A stretch of DNA of 64,000 bases from Globisporangium splendens. Its lineage: Eukaryota > Oomycota > Peronosporomycetes > Pythiales > Pythiaceae. The first letter of the stretch is position 1; every line of letters begins with the position of its first letter. The notes beneath the pieces were generated by a model. That model had not been told where the DNA came from, searched no databases, and worked only from the letters and a program-made list of their open reading frames with translations. The translations under genes and the position numbers were made by a program. Shown piece after piece: positions 10,032 to 20,164 of the stretch. The DNA lies in contig VFIW01000050.1 of the NCBI GenBank assembly GCA_006386115.1, forward strand, positions 62,001-126,000. Reading direction: 5' to 3'.

Positions 10032-10518
10032 CCTGCTTCTCTCTCTCTCTCTTCCCTTTGCTTGTGTCTTGTGAGGTTTTGTAAGGTTGAGTGGCTGGCT
10101 GGCGCATGAAAACTAACCGTCAGGTATCGGAGCTGCTCACGTAATTTTTCATGCTCCCTCAGTGGCTGAAATCATGCGTTACGTGTGACGATTGGTTGAA
10201 AAGTTATGAGGTCGCGCGAAGGTTGCGTGAGCGTTTGCTTGAGGATGCGGAGTGGGTTCCCCCCTTTGCTAAAGAGCCCTTCTAGGCGGAACATTCCCCA
10301 CGAGAAAGCAGCAGCAGCGACCGCGTCGTTGCGTCTGTGTGAGGGCGCGAGGGCTTCTCGGAAGAAGGCAGCGCCTGTGCGAACGTCACTCTGTGTCAAG
10401 AGCGAAGCTGTTGGTGTTGACGCGGTGTCTCTGCGCTTCCTGTGAGCGCTGATATCGACCGTTGAAGAAGCGCGACACGTGCGAGACCACCCGTCTCCAT
10501 TCTTTCAACAGCGGAAGA
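10032..10518. other. Divergent intergenic region between bL21m and the TPR/nucleotidyltransferase gene
   Basis: About 490 bp between two divergently transcribed genes. It must contain both promoters, but I could not pick an unambiguous Inr/FPR pair. Pyrimidine-rich tracts lie just upstream of the bL21m ATG (10034-10062). Confidence 0.5.
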
Positions 10519-13500
10519 ATGGAGACCCACGTGGCGGCGCGGACGCCGACGCGCAGGACGAAGAAGCAGAGCAGCAGTAATTCGAGTGTGGATATGAGTA
10601 GTGATGCCAATAACAGCAGTGTCAGCAGTGGCGCGTCGTCTGACGCGAACGCAGAGGATCTGCTCGGTCTTGGGAGCGGCGAAGGGCTGCGAAGGCGACG
10701 GAAAGCAGGAGATGCGAGCCGCGATTACGACGAAGTGGACGATCGCATCACGATCCCGCTCGGCAGTAGCAGCAGCGTCGGTCGTAGCAGCGGGAAGCAC
10801 CGCATCAGCGTCGGGGTCAGCACGGACAGCGTGCGCACTGGTGCTTCGTCACTCGAGCCACCGCAGCAGCGGAATAATGAGTCCATTCTGCAGTCGGGGA
10901 TCTCGAAATACCGCACTCTGAGTGGCAAGACGACGCAGCAGTCGACGTTGAAACCAACCGCGTCGTCATCGTCTTCGCTGTCGTCCTCGTTCGCTGCGAC
11001 GTCGACGTCGACCACGACGACCACGACCACGACGACGCCGGCCGCGAGCACGACCAGCAGCCCCACGGTGATCATCCCGGGCGCGTCCTTGAAGGTGCAC
11101 ATGAACGACGACCACCGAATATCCCAGTCGTTTCCCCATCGGAACATGATGTTTCCCAGCGCGGCGTCGCGCTCGCATCACAGCAATCACCACCAGAGCA
11201 TGGGGACATCGACAATAGCGTCATCGTCATCGTCGTCTCGACATCATGTGCATCGACGCGATGAATCGGCGGCCGCGATGAGTATCGTCGTCCCGGAGCA
11301 TAACCCGTTCGATCACGCGCTCCAGCTTGTGGCTCAGAAACAGTATGCGGCAGCGATTCCGTTCCTGACCGAAGCGCTGAACGCCACGAGTTCCTCAAGC
11401 GGCAGCGGACTCGGATCCTCAAGCAATGCCGCAGTGCAGCATCAGTCGAAGCTCAAGCTGTATTTCCAGCGTGGCAATTGTTACCTGGCGGCACAGAAGT
11501 ACAAACAAGCCGTCGAGGATTTCACGCAAGTGATCTCGTTGACACCGAAGAACGCGCAGCTTTTCGCCAAGCGCGGCAAGGCATTTGCGCATCTGAACCA
11601 GTATCACGCGGCGTTGTCCGATTACAACGAGGCCATCAGTATCTCGGCATCGTCGAATGGCTACGGGTACGCCGGTCCGAGCGCGAACCGAGCCGAGTTG
11701 CGCGGTTTGTACCTCGCGCGGTCGAAGGTGCACCGCGGCATGAACAGCATGGGTCTTGCGTTCGAGGATCTGCAGCGAGCGGAAAACGCAGGCGGCGATC
11801 GGGATCCCGAAGTGTACTACCAGCGCGCTCAGTTGTACACGCAGTGTCGCCAGGATGAGCTTGCTCTCAAGGACCAGACGAAATTTCTGAAATTGCAGGA
11901 GGAGGTTGCACACCAAGAGCTCAATGCAGATAAACACGCGAGCAGCTCCGGAGATGCACGCGATCGCATTCAAGAAATGCGGCTTCAGCGAGCCAGGATA
12001 CTGCGGCAGCTCGCGGCTGAGAAGGATGTGCAGCAGCGTCTCGATGGGGAGGTGGTGACGACCGAAGAGGGAGGACGATCAAGCACGGTCATCATAAGCG
12101 ACCAACGAAACCGGCACCGTCCTACTGGCTACCGCAGCGCTGAGGCGATTGATCTCGTGCTCCAGGCTATTGACGACTATTCGCAAGTGCTGGAGATGGA
12201 TCCAGAAAACACGGAAGTGCTACGCTTTCGTGGAGACGCGTACTGCCTGATTGACAAATACGACAAGGCACTCGCGGACTTTGCGCAGGCGCTCGAACTG
12301 GAGCCGCATGACTTTGCGGTGCACATGTCGCGGGCAAAGTTGTATCAGCAGCAGAACGACTTGCAGAAGGCGATCGATGAGATCACGAGTGTGCTCCAGG
12401 TGAACGGATTCTTCATGGACGCGCTGTTTTTCCGCGCCAAGTTGTTTGAGCAGGTCGGTGACATTGACAAAGCCAAGCGCGACTACACGTCGCTCATTAA
12501 CGCGCATTACGATGTGCGTGGCGATGCTGCCACCAGCAATAACGAATTGGCGAACGAGAAAACGCCACTGTTGAGTAAAGGCAGCAGCAACAGTTCGTCG
12601 TCGTCTAGGGCATTCAACTCCAAGAGCCCGCAGGCAGTGTTCAAGCCAGCCAAGATTATCAGCGACCACACCGTCCAAGCGTTATTGTTTCGCGCACGGC
12701 TATCGGTGCAAACGAATCAGTTTGACGACGCGATCGCCGATTACAATTGCATTCTTGCGTCCGATCCAGCACACTTTGATGCCCAACTCGAGTTGCCAGA
12801 CACAGAAAGCAAGAAGAAAGCTTTTGAGGAGAAAGCACACTTGGACGCAATTGAATGGGTGGAAGAAGAGCAATTGCGCGAAGAGGAGGCTCGGAAACAA
12901 GCGCAAGCCAATGGTTCGGTCGCTGCGACCTCGAGCTCGAAAAGCAAGAAGAAGAAGAAAAAGAAGCGAAAAAAACGACCAACGCAAACTGAATATGTAC
13001 TTCTGGAAGACGAAGAAGATGATGAGGCGTTTGCGCAGGACCGTGGAGATTCTTCGCCGCATGAAGAAGCAGACAGCACTGTTGTTGTTGCAGAGCGGTT
13101 AGTCGAGGAGTCATCAGTAGCAGTAGTAGTGGTCGAAGAAGAGTCTGAACACAACTTCACGGAGTCTGTTGCAGCATCGTCATCATCGAATGCGGCAGTG
13201 TCAGTGGTGGTAACGCGCGATGAAGCGTGTGAGAGCATGTGGGAGCAGTCGGAAGATCAAATGGATTCTGAGGAAGTGAATCAAGAGGGTGAGCGAGTGG
13301 AGACGCACAATTTAGTCACGGATCTTCATGATGAGGCAGCTGAACGTGGAGAAGAAGAGCAGGAGGAGGCTGCTGGTGATGATGAAAATAGTACTAAATT
13401 GAATCCGCAGAGTGAAGATGGTGGAAATGACGATGGAGGCGACGATCCAGGAGACGATCCATCGGAAGACGGACCAAACGATTCTGCAGCAACTGACGCT

Positions 13501-16074
13501 TCTGGTACGAATACGACAACGATCCGGGAAGTGCTTATGGATGAGAAATATCTGAAAAAACGTCAAAAGCAGCTCGAGAAATTACGGGAAAACTTTTTGG
13601 AAGTGTGTGCGTCGCGTGACAAAGCTGGCATCGAACAGGCACTGGAGCGAGCGGAGCGAAAACAAATGATCGAGTCGTTAAGTGACGAAGTGCATCAGGC
13701 AAGGGCGGCTTTGGAAGAGTTGTCGAACGAAGTTGTCGACGCAAGTAGTGTATCCAAGGCACAGGAGTCGACTCATCTTTCCCCAGATAATTCGGCGGTT
13801 GTCGAGTCAACAACGAAAACAGCAGTGAGACCTGTGACACCTTCTCCATCTGCGAAAGAAGCTCCACAAAAGGACCAGGGTGAAGATGCTTCGAGAGACG
13901 CTGTTGTTGCTGGGTCCACACATAAACCTCCACCGTCTCTCGTGATTCGACCGATTGCGTACGGCCAAGCGCTTCAATTAGCCGAACAAAGTCAGCAGCA
14001 GTTTCTTCAGCACCAGCGGCTCCTGCAAGAGAAGGATGCAGAAATCGCGCATTTGCGACAGCTCCTCGCGCAGGCGCAGCAGCGAAACGAGTCGACCGAG
14101 CTGCTGGACGAGCTTGAGAATGATGATGGTGGCCGCTTTGCGTCGCTTCGCACCGACTTTCCTCACGAGGAACTCCGTGCGCGCGAGAGTCGCGTGGACG
14201 TGTTGGTGGATTGGTTAGCACCGAACGATGACTCAGACCATACACGCCGCAAGATCCTGGCATTTGTGCATCGCATCGTCGAGTCGGCGAACCTCGCTCT
14301 GGGGACGCCGGTCTTATTCTTCCCGACTGGTTCGTTCCCGATGAAGACGTACTTGCCGACCGCCGACCTCGATGTGTGTCTCCTGCTGCCAAATGAGATG
14401 GAACAAACGTGGTATTTCCCCGTGCTGCATGCGCTGTGTCTCGCTGGAAGCAGTGGTGTCGCCGCGTCCGATGGTGGATCCCTGAATGGCTCGCCGAATG
14501 CCAACAAGCTGTCGAGCGCAGCCTCTGGCACCAGTGCAGCGAGCTTCTCATCGTCATCGTCAGCTGGCAACACAGTCCGCAATGTCACGTTTGTCAACGC
14601 CGATGTGCGCGTGATCAAGTGCACGATCGACAACGTGTCGGTGGATCTGACTGCGAACCGCGTCGGCGCACTCGGTGCCTTGATGCTCTTGGATGCAATG
14701 GACGCTCAAGTGGGACAGGCACATCTGCTGAAAAAGAGTCTCGTGTTGATTAAAGCGTGGTGCATCCACGAGAGCAACACGTATACAGCGAGCAGTGGCA
14801 GTTCGACATCGCCTTATTCGATGGGACCCGCGGGCGGAGCAGCAGCAGCCACGTCCCCGAATACGAACGCTGGTCCACACAGCGTGCTCGGCTCGAGCCA
14901 TGGTGCATTCTCGACGTATGCGATCAATACTGTCGTCATGGGGCTATTCAATCAGTATGGCGCGAAGATCACGCACCCGTTGCAGGCGCTGTTTCTGTTC
15001 TTGGACCGCATGGCCGAGTTTCCGTGGCACGAAGCTGCAATGACGCTGCATGGTCCGATCGCCTTGAACGTGCTCGCGGCGACGTCGTCGCTAACCCACG
15101 TGATGAAGAAACGACAGCAGTACCACGCGAAACAACAGTCAATGCCCAATAATAACAATAACAGCAGCCGCGATGCTCGACGTGACGAATTGTACAATGC
15201 CAAGCTCAGTGTCGATGACGTCGAGCACATTCGCGGACGCATCTACGACCAATTTGGCGGCTTCGACGTGTCGATGACAGCGACAGGTGGCTTCAAAGCC
15301 GCAATGTTTCCGATCCGTGTGTGCAACATTGTCGACCCGATGGACGAGAAGAACAATCTGGCGCGGAGTGTCTCAGTCGACTGGTTCCCGTCCATGAAGC
15401 GCGCGTTCCGGCTCGGCCGCAATCGACTCGCGCAGCTCCTGGCGACGGCAGATTCGAATCTAAATAGCAGCAGCGAATCAGTTGATGCATTGGACGATTT
15501 CTTCGTGCACTGCTGGAAATCGTACGGCCGTGGCGATGGCTGGCGACCCGATCTCTTGGTGCATCCGCGGCAGGTGTGGCACAAGAAAGTCTCGGCACCA
15601 CCGGCGACTAACAACAGCAGCAGCAGCAGCAGCAGCAGCAATAGTAACGGCAGCCAGAGTGATGAGCAGCGGTGGCAGTCCATCTTGCCCGAGTTGGTCG
15701 TACCTCCCAGTGGGTACCAGCAGGTGCCGCAAGGCGCAGCAGCGCTGTACCAGACACAGTACATCCCGCAGCAGCATCCGTATCCAACACAGCACCAGTA
15801 CCCTGCGTACGGCGCGCACTCGCACAGTCAGCAACGCGCCGCGGCGCTAGTGACGTCAGAGGCGATTCCGTTCCAGCCGCTGCATCATCATCATGCGCAG
15901 CAGCAGCATGCATCGCGCGCTTTTGACAGCAGCAGCAAGTCGTCGCCGCTGAAGTTGTCGCCGTCCGGCCGACATCAGCAGCAGTCGCCTGGCAGTGGAG
16001 CGTACGTGCACGCGGGTGCGTCCAAGGCCTCGAGGCGGTTCGACTCGCCACCATCCTATGCCGTGTCCAAGTAG
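10519..16074 (+). CDS. TPR-repeat protein fused to a poly(A) polymerase/TUTase-type nucleotidyltransferase
   Basis: Single-exon 1,851-residue protein; the in-frame codons upstream of 10519 lack an ATG. The N-terminal ~230 residues are Ser/Thr-rich and disordered. TPR units run from about residue 260 to 750 (one motif near 307-340 contains FQRGNCYLAAQKYKQAVEDF), interrupted by low-complexity inserts. A Lys-rich patch (about 810-820) precedes a Glu/Asp-rich segment and a coiled coil (about 1005-1080). Near residue 1271 is the nucleotidyltransferase signature G-S followed ten residues later by D-L-D (GSFPMKTYLPTADLDVCL), and about 100 residues on a third acidic strand, VDLTANRVG. These are features of the non-canonical PAP/TUTase group, which adds A or U to RNA 3' ends. 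The tail is Gln/His/Ser-rich. TPRs are rarely fused to this enzyme, so partner recruitment by TPR is my inference. Confidence 0.85.
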   Translation: METHVAARTPTRRTKKQSSSNSSVDMSSDANNSSVSSGASSDANAEDLLGLGSGEGLRRRRKAGDASRDYDEVDDRITIPLGSSSSVGRSSGKHRISVGVSTDSVRTGASSLEPPQQRNNESILQSGISKYRTLSGKTTQQSTLKPTASSSSSLSSSFAATSTSTTTTTTTTTPAASTTSSPTVIIPGASLKVHMNDDHRISQSFPHRNMMFPSAASRSHHSNHHQSMGTSTIASSSSSSRHHVHRRDESAAAMSIVVPEHNPFDHALQLVAQKQYAAAIPFLTEALNATSSSSGSGLGSSSNAAVQHQSKLKLYFQRGNCYLAAQKYKQAVEDFTQVISLTPKNAQLFAKRGKAFAHLNQYHAALSDYNEAISISASSNGYGYAGPSANRAELRGLYLARSKVHRGMNSMGLAFEDLQRAENAGGDRDPEVYYQRAQLYTQCRQDELALKDQTKFLKLQEEVAHQELNADKHASSSGDARDRIQEMRLQRARILRQLAAEKDVQQRLDGEVVTTEEGGRSSTVIISDQRNRHRPTGYRSAEAIDLVLQAIDDYSQVLEMDPENTEVLRFRGDAYCLIDKYDKALADFAQALELEPHDFAVHMSRAKLYQQQNDLQKAIDEITSVLQVNGFFMDALFFRAKLFEQVGDIDKAKRDYTSLINAHYDVRGDAATSNNELANEKTPLLSKGSSNSSSSSRAFNSKSPQAVFKPAKIISDHTVQALLFRARLSVQTNQFDDAIADYNCILASDPAHFDAQLELPDTESKKKAFEEKAHLDAIEWVEEEQLREEEARKQAQANGSVAATSSSKSKKKKKKKRKKRPTQTEYVLLEDEEDDEAFAQDRGDSSPHEEADSTVVVAERLVEESSVAVVVVEEESEHNFTESVAASSSSNAAVSVVVTRDEACESMWEQSEDQMDSEEVNQEGERVETHNLVTDLHDEAAERGEEEQEEAAGDDENSTKLNPQSEDGGNDDGGDDPGDDPSEDGPNDSAATDASGTNTTTIREVLMDEKYLKKRQKQLEKLRENFLEVCASRDKAGIEQALERAERKQMIESLSDEVHQARAALEELSNEVVDASSVSKAQESTHLSPDNSAVVESTTKTAVRPVTPSPSAKEAPQKDQGEDASRDAVVAGSTHKPPPSLVIRPIAYGQALQLAEQSQQQFLQHQRLLQEKDAEIAHLRQLLAQAQQRNESTELLDELENDDGGRFASLRTDFPHEELRARESRVDVLVDWLAPNDDSDHTRRKILAFVHRIVESANLALGTPVLFFPTGSFPMKTYLPTADLDVCLLLPNEMEQTWYFPVLHALCLAGSSGVAASDGGSLNGSPNANKLSSAASGTSAASFSSSSSAGNTVRNVTFVNADVRVIKCTIDNVSVDLTANRVGALGALMLLDAMDAQVGQAHLLKKSLVLIKAWCIHESNTYTASSGSSTSPYSMGPAGGAAAATSPNTNAGPHSVLGSSHGAFSTYAINTVVMGLFNQYGAKITHPLQALFLFLDRMAEFPWHEAAMTLHGPIALNVLAATSSLTHVMKKRQQYHAKQQSMPNNNNNSSRDARRDELYNAKLSVDDVEHIRGRIYDQFGGFDVSMTATGGFKAAMFPIRVCNIVDPMDEKNNLARSVSVDWFPSMKRAFRLGRNRLAQLLATADSNLNSSSESVDALDDFFVHCWKSYGRGDGWRPDLLVHPRQVWHKKVSAPPATNNSSSSSSSSNSNGSQSDEQRWQSILPELVVPPSGYQQVPQGAAALYQTQYIPQQHPYPTQHQYPAYGAHSHSQQRAAALVTSEAIPFQPLHHHHAQQQHASRAFDSSSKSSPLKLSPSGRHQQQSPGSGAYVHAGASKASRRFDSPPSYAVSK
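15612..15650 (+). repeat. In-frame AGC (polySer) microsatellite
   Basis: A run of AGC codons interrupted by AAT encodes a poly-Ser/Asn linker in the C-terminal tail of the nucleotidyltransferase protein. Confidence 0.8.
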
Positions 16075-17095
<1,021 letters not shown>

Positions 17096-17508
17096 GCGCC
17101 GATAGCGTCGCCACTGAAGAATAGCGTGTTAGGGAAAATCAGGCAACGGCAGTAACCCACAAGAACTGCTGCGTCGTTGCCGACCTTCGAATGGCGTTAT
17201 TATGCGAGTAATAGCATGTAATTCGTTGTTGTGCGGTGCGTTTTGGTTTCTTCTGGTTATATTATGTGAAAACGAGCGCACCTAAATGCCGAAATAAAAG
17301 AAAACAAACTGTTTTGTATCATTTCTCTTCGAGATTGTCCTGCTTTGATTGCTCTACTACAGCTTCAAAATGGGTTGCAAGCTTTTGGACTGGACAACGT
17401 GACTGAGACTGCCTGTCATGCTTGCTCATGTGGGATGGAGCGAACGAGAACTGAGACAATTGCATTGTGCACAAAATTGCAAGTTTAATTGAAAACGGAC
17501 GTTCGTTT
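17096..17508. other. Intergenic region; 3' end of NAC alpha and edge of the inverted repeat
   Basis: Convergent 3' flanks. An AATAAA at 17293-17298 is a possible polyadenylation signal for NAC alpha. A 20-bp near-palindrome (17491-17510) ends at the left limit of the large inverted repeat. Confidence 0.5.
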
Positions 17509-17624
17509 TCTTTATACACAACGTCCAGGTTGACGCAGTGGCAATGTTTGCAGCTGCGTCTGGGCTTCTGGGTACACACATGCCAACACACAAAATGGCT
17601 ACATTCAATAACGATCGTGCGCAT

Positions 17625-18815
17625 CTAGTACTGAGACGCTCCGTTGGTAGTGCTGGTGGTCGCAGCAGTGTTGCTGTCCGTCGCATCCGTGGTAGTAGCG
17701 TCCGTGCTGGTCGTGGTCGCATCCGTGGTCGTGCTGTCCGTGGTTGCTGGCGCGTCAGTAGCTGCCGTTGAGTCGCTGCTCGTAGCAGTGCCGTCAGTCG
17801 TCGTCGTCTCGGACGACGTGGTCGTCGCGCTATCGTCGGTGCTCACAGTCTGCGACGCAGTAGCAGCAGCAGTCGTGTCAGTTCCTGAGGCAGTATCCGT
17901 CGTTGTATCGGTACCGCTGGCTGGTACACTGGCGCTCGTGTCCGTGTTCGAGGTGGTCGAAGGAGCAGCGCCAGAGTTGGTAGACGTGGACACACCCTTG
18001 CCACTGGAGCTGACGCCGCCGAAGCCCATAGGAAAACCACCAGTGGTGCCGCTGCTCGTACTCTTACCGTATCCACTGCTGGTGCTCTTGCCACTGCTAC
18101 CGGTAGTCTTGCTGGTTGATAAACCACCGAAGCCGCCAACAGTCTTGCCGCTTGAGATTCCACCAAACCCACTGGTGGTGCCGCTGCTAGTGGTCTTGCT
18201 AGTTGCCGAACCACCGAAGCCCCCAAAGGTGTTGCCACTTGAGATCCCTCCGAAGCCACTGGTCTTGCTGCTGCTGCTGGCGGTTGTGGTACCTTGGGTC
18301 TTGCCAGTCGACCCAAACGTGTAGCCTCCAGAGGTCTTGCCAGTGCTGGCGACTCCGGTGCTACTCTTGCTGGTAGAGCTCCCGGAAGACTTGGTACCAG
18401 AAGTAGCAGCAGCAGCGCCAGAACTTGGCCAACCACTGGCAGCAGTGGTCTTACCCGTCGAGCCTCCGTAGCCTCCAAACGTTTTACCGCTCGACGTACC
18501 GAAACCTGAGACACCGCTGCTGGTCTTTGTAGCCGAGCCTCCGTAGCCTCCGGACGTCGTCTTTCCACTGCTCCAGGTTCCTGAGTTTGGGGATCCGCTG
18601 CTGGTCTTCTCAGTCGATCCTCCGTAACCTCCAGAGGTAGCGGTCGTGGTGGTGCTAGTGGCAGCACCTGTGTTCTGCGCAGTAGAGCTGCTGTAGCCAC
18701 CTTGGACGCGCAGGTGACGTGGGGCAGCGTCCTGGGCAGCCGCGACGGAGGATGGAGTTGCAGCCACTGCGAAGGCAACGATGGCGAGTGTGCACAGGTT
18801 CTTGATCGAGATCAT
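17625..18815 (-). CDS. SGK-family secreted Ser/Gly/Thr-rich protein with RHLR motif, copy 1
   Basis: 396 residues from the ATG at 18815. An in-frame ATG further upstream (18872) overlaps the core promoter and is rejected. Signal peptide at residues 1-27 (MISIKNLCTLAIVAFAVAAT start), RHLR at 33-36, then repeated G-G-Y-G-G-S-T-x-K-T-S-S-G units, a block with repeated GFGGISSGKT, and a Thr/Asp-rich C-terminal third (TTTDATTTSTD type) ending TTNGASQY. The layout matches the RNLR proteins of the 1-8 kb array, but central repeats differ, so this is a separate subfamily. Identical at protein level to the copy at 23776-24966. Dense Ser/Thr suggests heavy O-glycosylation in the secretory path (inference). 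Function unknown. Confidence 0.88.
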   Translation of the reverse strand: MISIKNLCTLAIVAFAVAATPSSVAAAQDAAPRHLRVQGGYSSSTAQNTGAATSTTTTATSGGYGGSTEKTSSGSPNSGTWSSGKTTSGGYGGSATKTSSGVSGFGTSSGKTFGGYGGSTGKTTAASGWPSSGAAAATSGTKSSGSSTSKSSTGVASTGKTSGGYTFGSTGKTQGTTTASSSSKTSGFGGISSGNTFGGFGGSATSKTTSSGTTSGFGGISSGKTVGGFGGLSTSKTTGSSGKSTSSGYGKSTSSGTTGGFPMGFGGVSSSGKGVSTSTNSGAAPSTTSNTDTSASVPASGTDTTTDTASGTDTTAAATASQTVSTDDSATTTSSETTTTDGTATSSDSTAATDAPATTDSTTTDATTTSTDATTTDATDSNTAATTSTTNGASQY

Positions 18816-18850
18816 TCTTGCGATTGAGATGGATGAGTGTTGGGCACGAG

Positions 18851-18868
18851 GCGAAATGAATAATGAGC
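18851..18868 (-). promoter_or_regulatory. Inr/FPR-type core promoter, left-arm SGK gene
   Basis: Minus strand reads GCTCATTATTCATTTCGC: GCTCATT initiator followed at the usual spacing by an ATTTCGC flanking element, ending 35 nt before the ATG. It is an almost textbook oomycete core promoter and is what decides the start at 18815. Confidence 0.85.
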
Positions 18869-19315
18869 CCACTTGGAATGCGGTCGATCGATTGCCCTGA
18901 CTGGTGAGGCTTGCTGCAACGCAAGACGCTTCTTCTTTAAGATGTGTCTATGCAGCAACCTATCCAGACTGAGGATGTCGGTCGGAGATCCACATACACG
19001 AGCAAAAAGTCAGAACCCCATGCGGCATTCTCGACAGATCGCTCAGGTTGCGGTGGGTGGATCCTCCTACGCGAATGAAAAAAGTCGGAACGCGTGCGGC
19101 GCTCTCAACAGATCGTTTCGATCCAGTCGACCCAAGGACGACTGGAGCTCTTGACCACGTCTCGTCACATGTGGACTGTCAATCGCACACCTGCTTAATT
19201 CAACTTTACCTTCATATACACCAACTGTGCCATTGTTTACTGATTATTTGTATACGCAATTTGGACTTTACTTATAATGCGTAAATTGAGAGGCAGTAGT
19301 GGCGATGCACGTCCT
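18869..19315. other. Intergenic part of the inverted repeat
   Basis: No gene. It contains the upstream region of the SGK gene and the 3' flank of the small gene ending at 19316; duplicated exactly at 23276-23722. Confidence 0.6.
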
Positions 19316-20071
19316 CTACCATGCAGAAACCAGGTTCGTCTCACCCAGTTTTCTGATACGTTGATCCAAGTTGCACCACACATGAATTGACTTGAAGCCG
19401 CTCGTCTCGACGCCTGCGACTTTATTTTTCAACAGCCTCACATCCAAAAAGTTCAGACAGACGGAAGAGCTCAAGTTCTTGGGGTCACCATGTGGATTCG
19501 CAGCGAAGCTAAATGTCGTCAACACTCAAGGTTTCTGAATTCCTGAGACTTACTCAGTTGAAAAGCTCATTTCGGCGCTTGTGCTGCCAACTGCCCCTCC
19601 CCAGTAGAACAGACAGATGCACGAGCTCAAGCAGTAGCCGGATGGAGCCTCAATTGCATCGAACGTACCCTGGCGAAGTGAGTTGATGCCCTTTACACGC
19701 TCGAGTGCTATCTCGTCGCACCTGCCTCCTCTTGAGTGCATATTCAGCGTCCACCTTTTCGCATTGACCGTAATCGGTACGCTTAACCTTAAGACGGCAT
19801 CCTTTACGTCAAAGTTTCGCAAAATGAGCGCTGCAGTGTCCACTTTGTAGAGTCCACGGCTGCCACGGAGTTGGGCTCTTAGATGTGGCTGAAATGCATC
19901 TGGCACTTTACGGCCGTTCGTGTGTGATTGATTGCTGGTGAATTGGATACGACAGCACAAGTAGGTTGTTAGAAGTTCGAAATCTGAAAGTCTGACTCTG
20001 TCAACCTCGTGAGAATCAAGAAAAGCTGTCACGGTGCTGCTAGTAGAACGTTCGATCGAACCTGTATGCAT
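19316..20071 (-). CDS. Hypothetical two-exon protein spanning the inverted-repeat edge
   Basis: Exon 20071-19554 and exon 19508-19316 join across a 45-nt intron (GTAAGT donor, ATTTAG acceptor) to 236 residues in a single frame; reading the exons separately gives two unrelated short ORFs, so the splice is what makes sense of the locus. No signal peptide, membrane segment or known motif is recognised. The exon-2 part includes NPHGDPKNLSSS and ends LGETNLVSAW. Further 5' exons are possible because a CAG acceptor-like site lies just inside the first codons. The 3' exon from 19505 on is duplicated exactly at 23086-23275, where the upstream sequence is only weakly similar. Not identified. Confidence 0.5.
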
Positions 20072-20164
20072 ATATAACTTGATTTTATGTCTCTCATAAC
20101 CTGCACTGAAGAGAAAATCCCTCTATAACTATCGAACGCTGTGTGCATGTCCATTTGCCACTGC

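Larger units (their letters stand above)
17509..19505 (+). repeat. Large inverted repeat, left arm (1,997 bp)
   Basis: The reverse complement of this segment matches 23086-25082 with no length difference; paired positions sum to 42591. Every open frame compared between the arms is identical. It carries one SGK gene, its promoter and flank, and the second exon of the small gene at 19316. Confidence 0.95.

Noticed and set aside
10462..10518. Upstream extension of the TPR/nucleotidyltransferase gene
   Set aside because: The codon at 10462 is TTG; the first in-frame ATG is 10519.
17644..18324. Long antisense ORF (226 codons) opposite the SGK gene
   Set aside because: It is created by the biased codon composition of the repeat-rich sense gene; no start context, no homology feature, hydrophobic Val/Leu/Pro filler only. 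Same for its mirror at 24267-24947.
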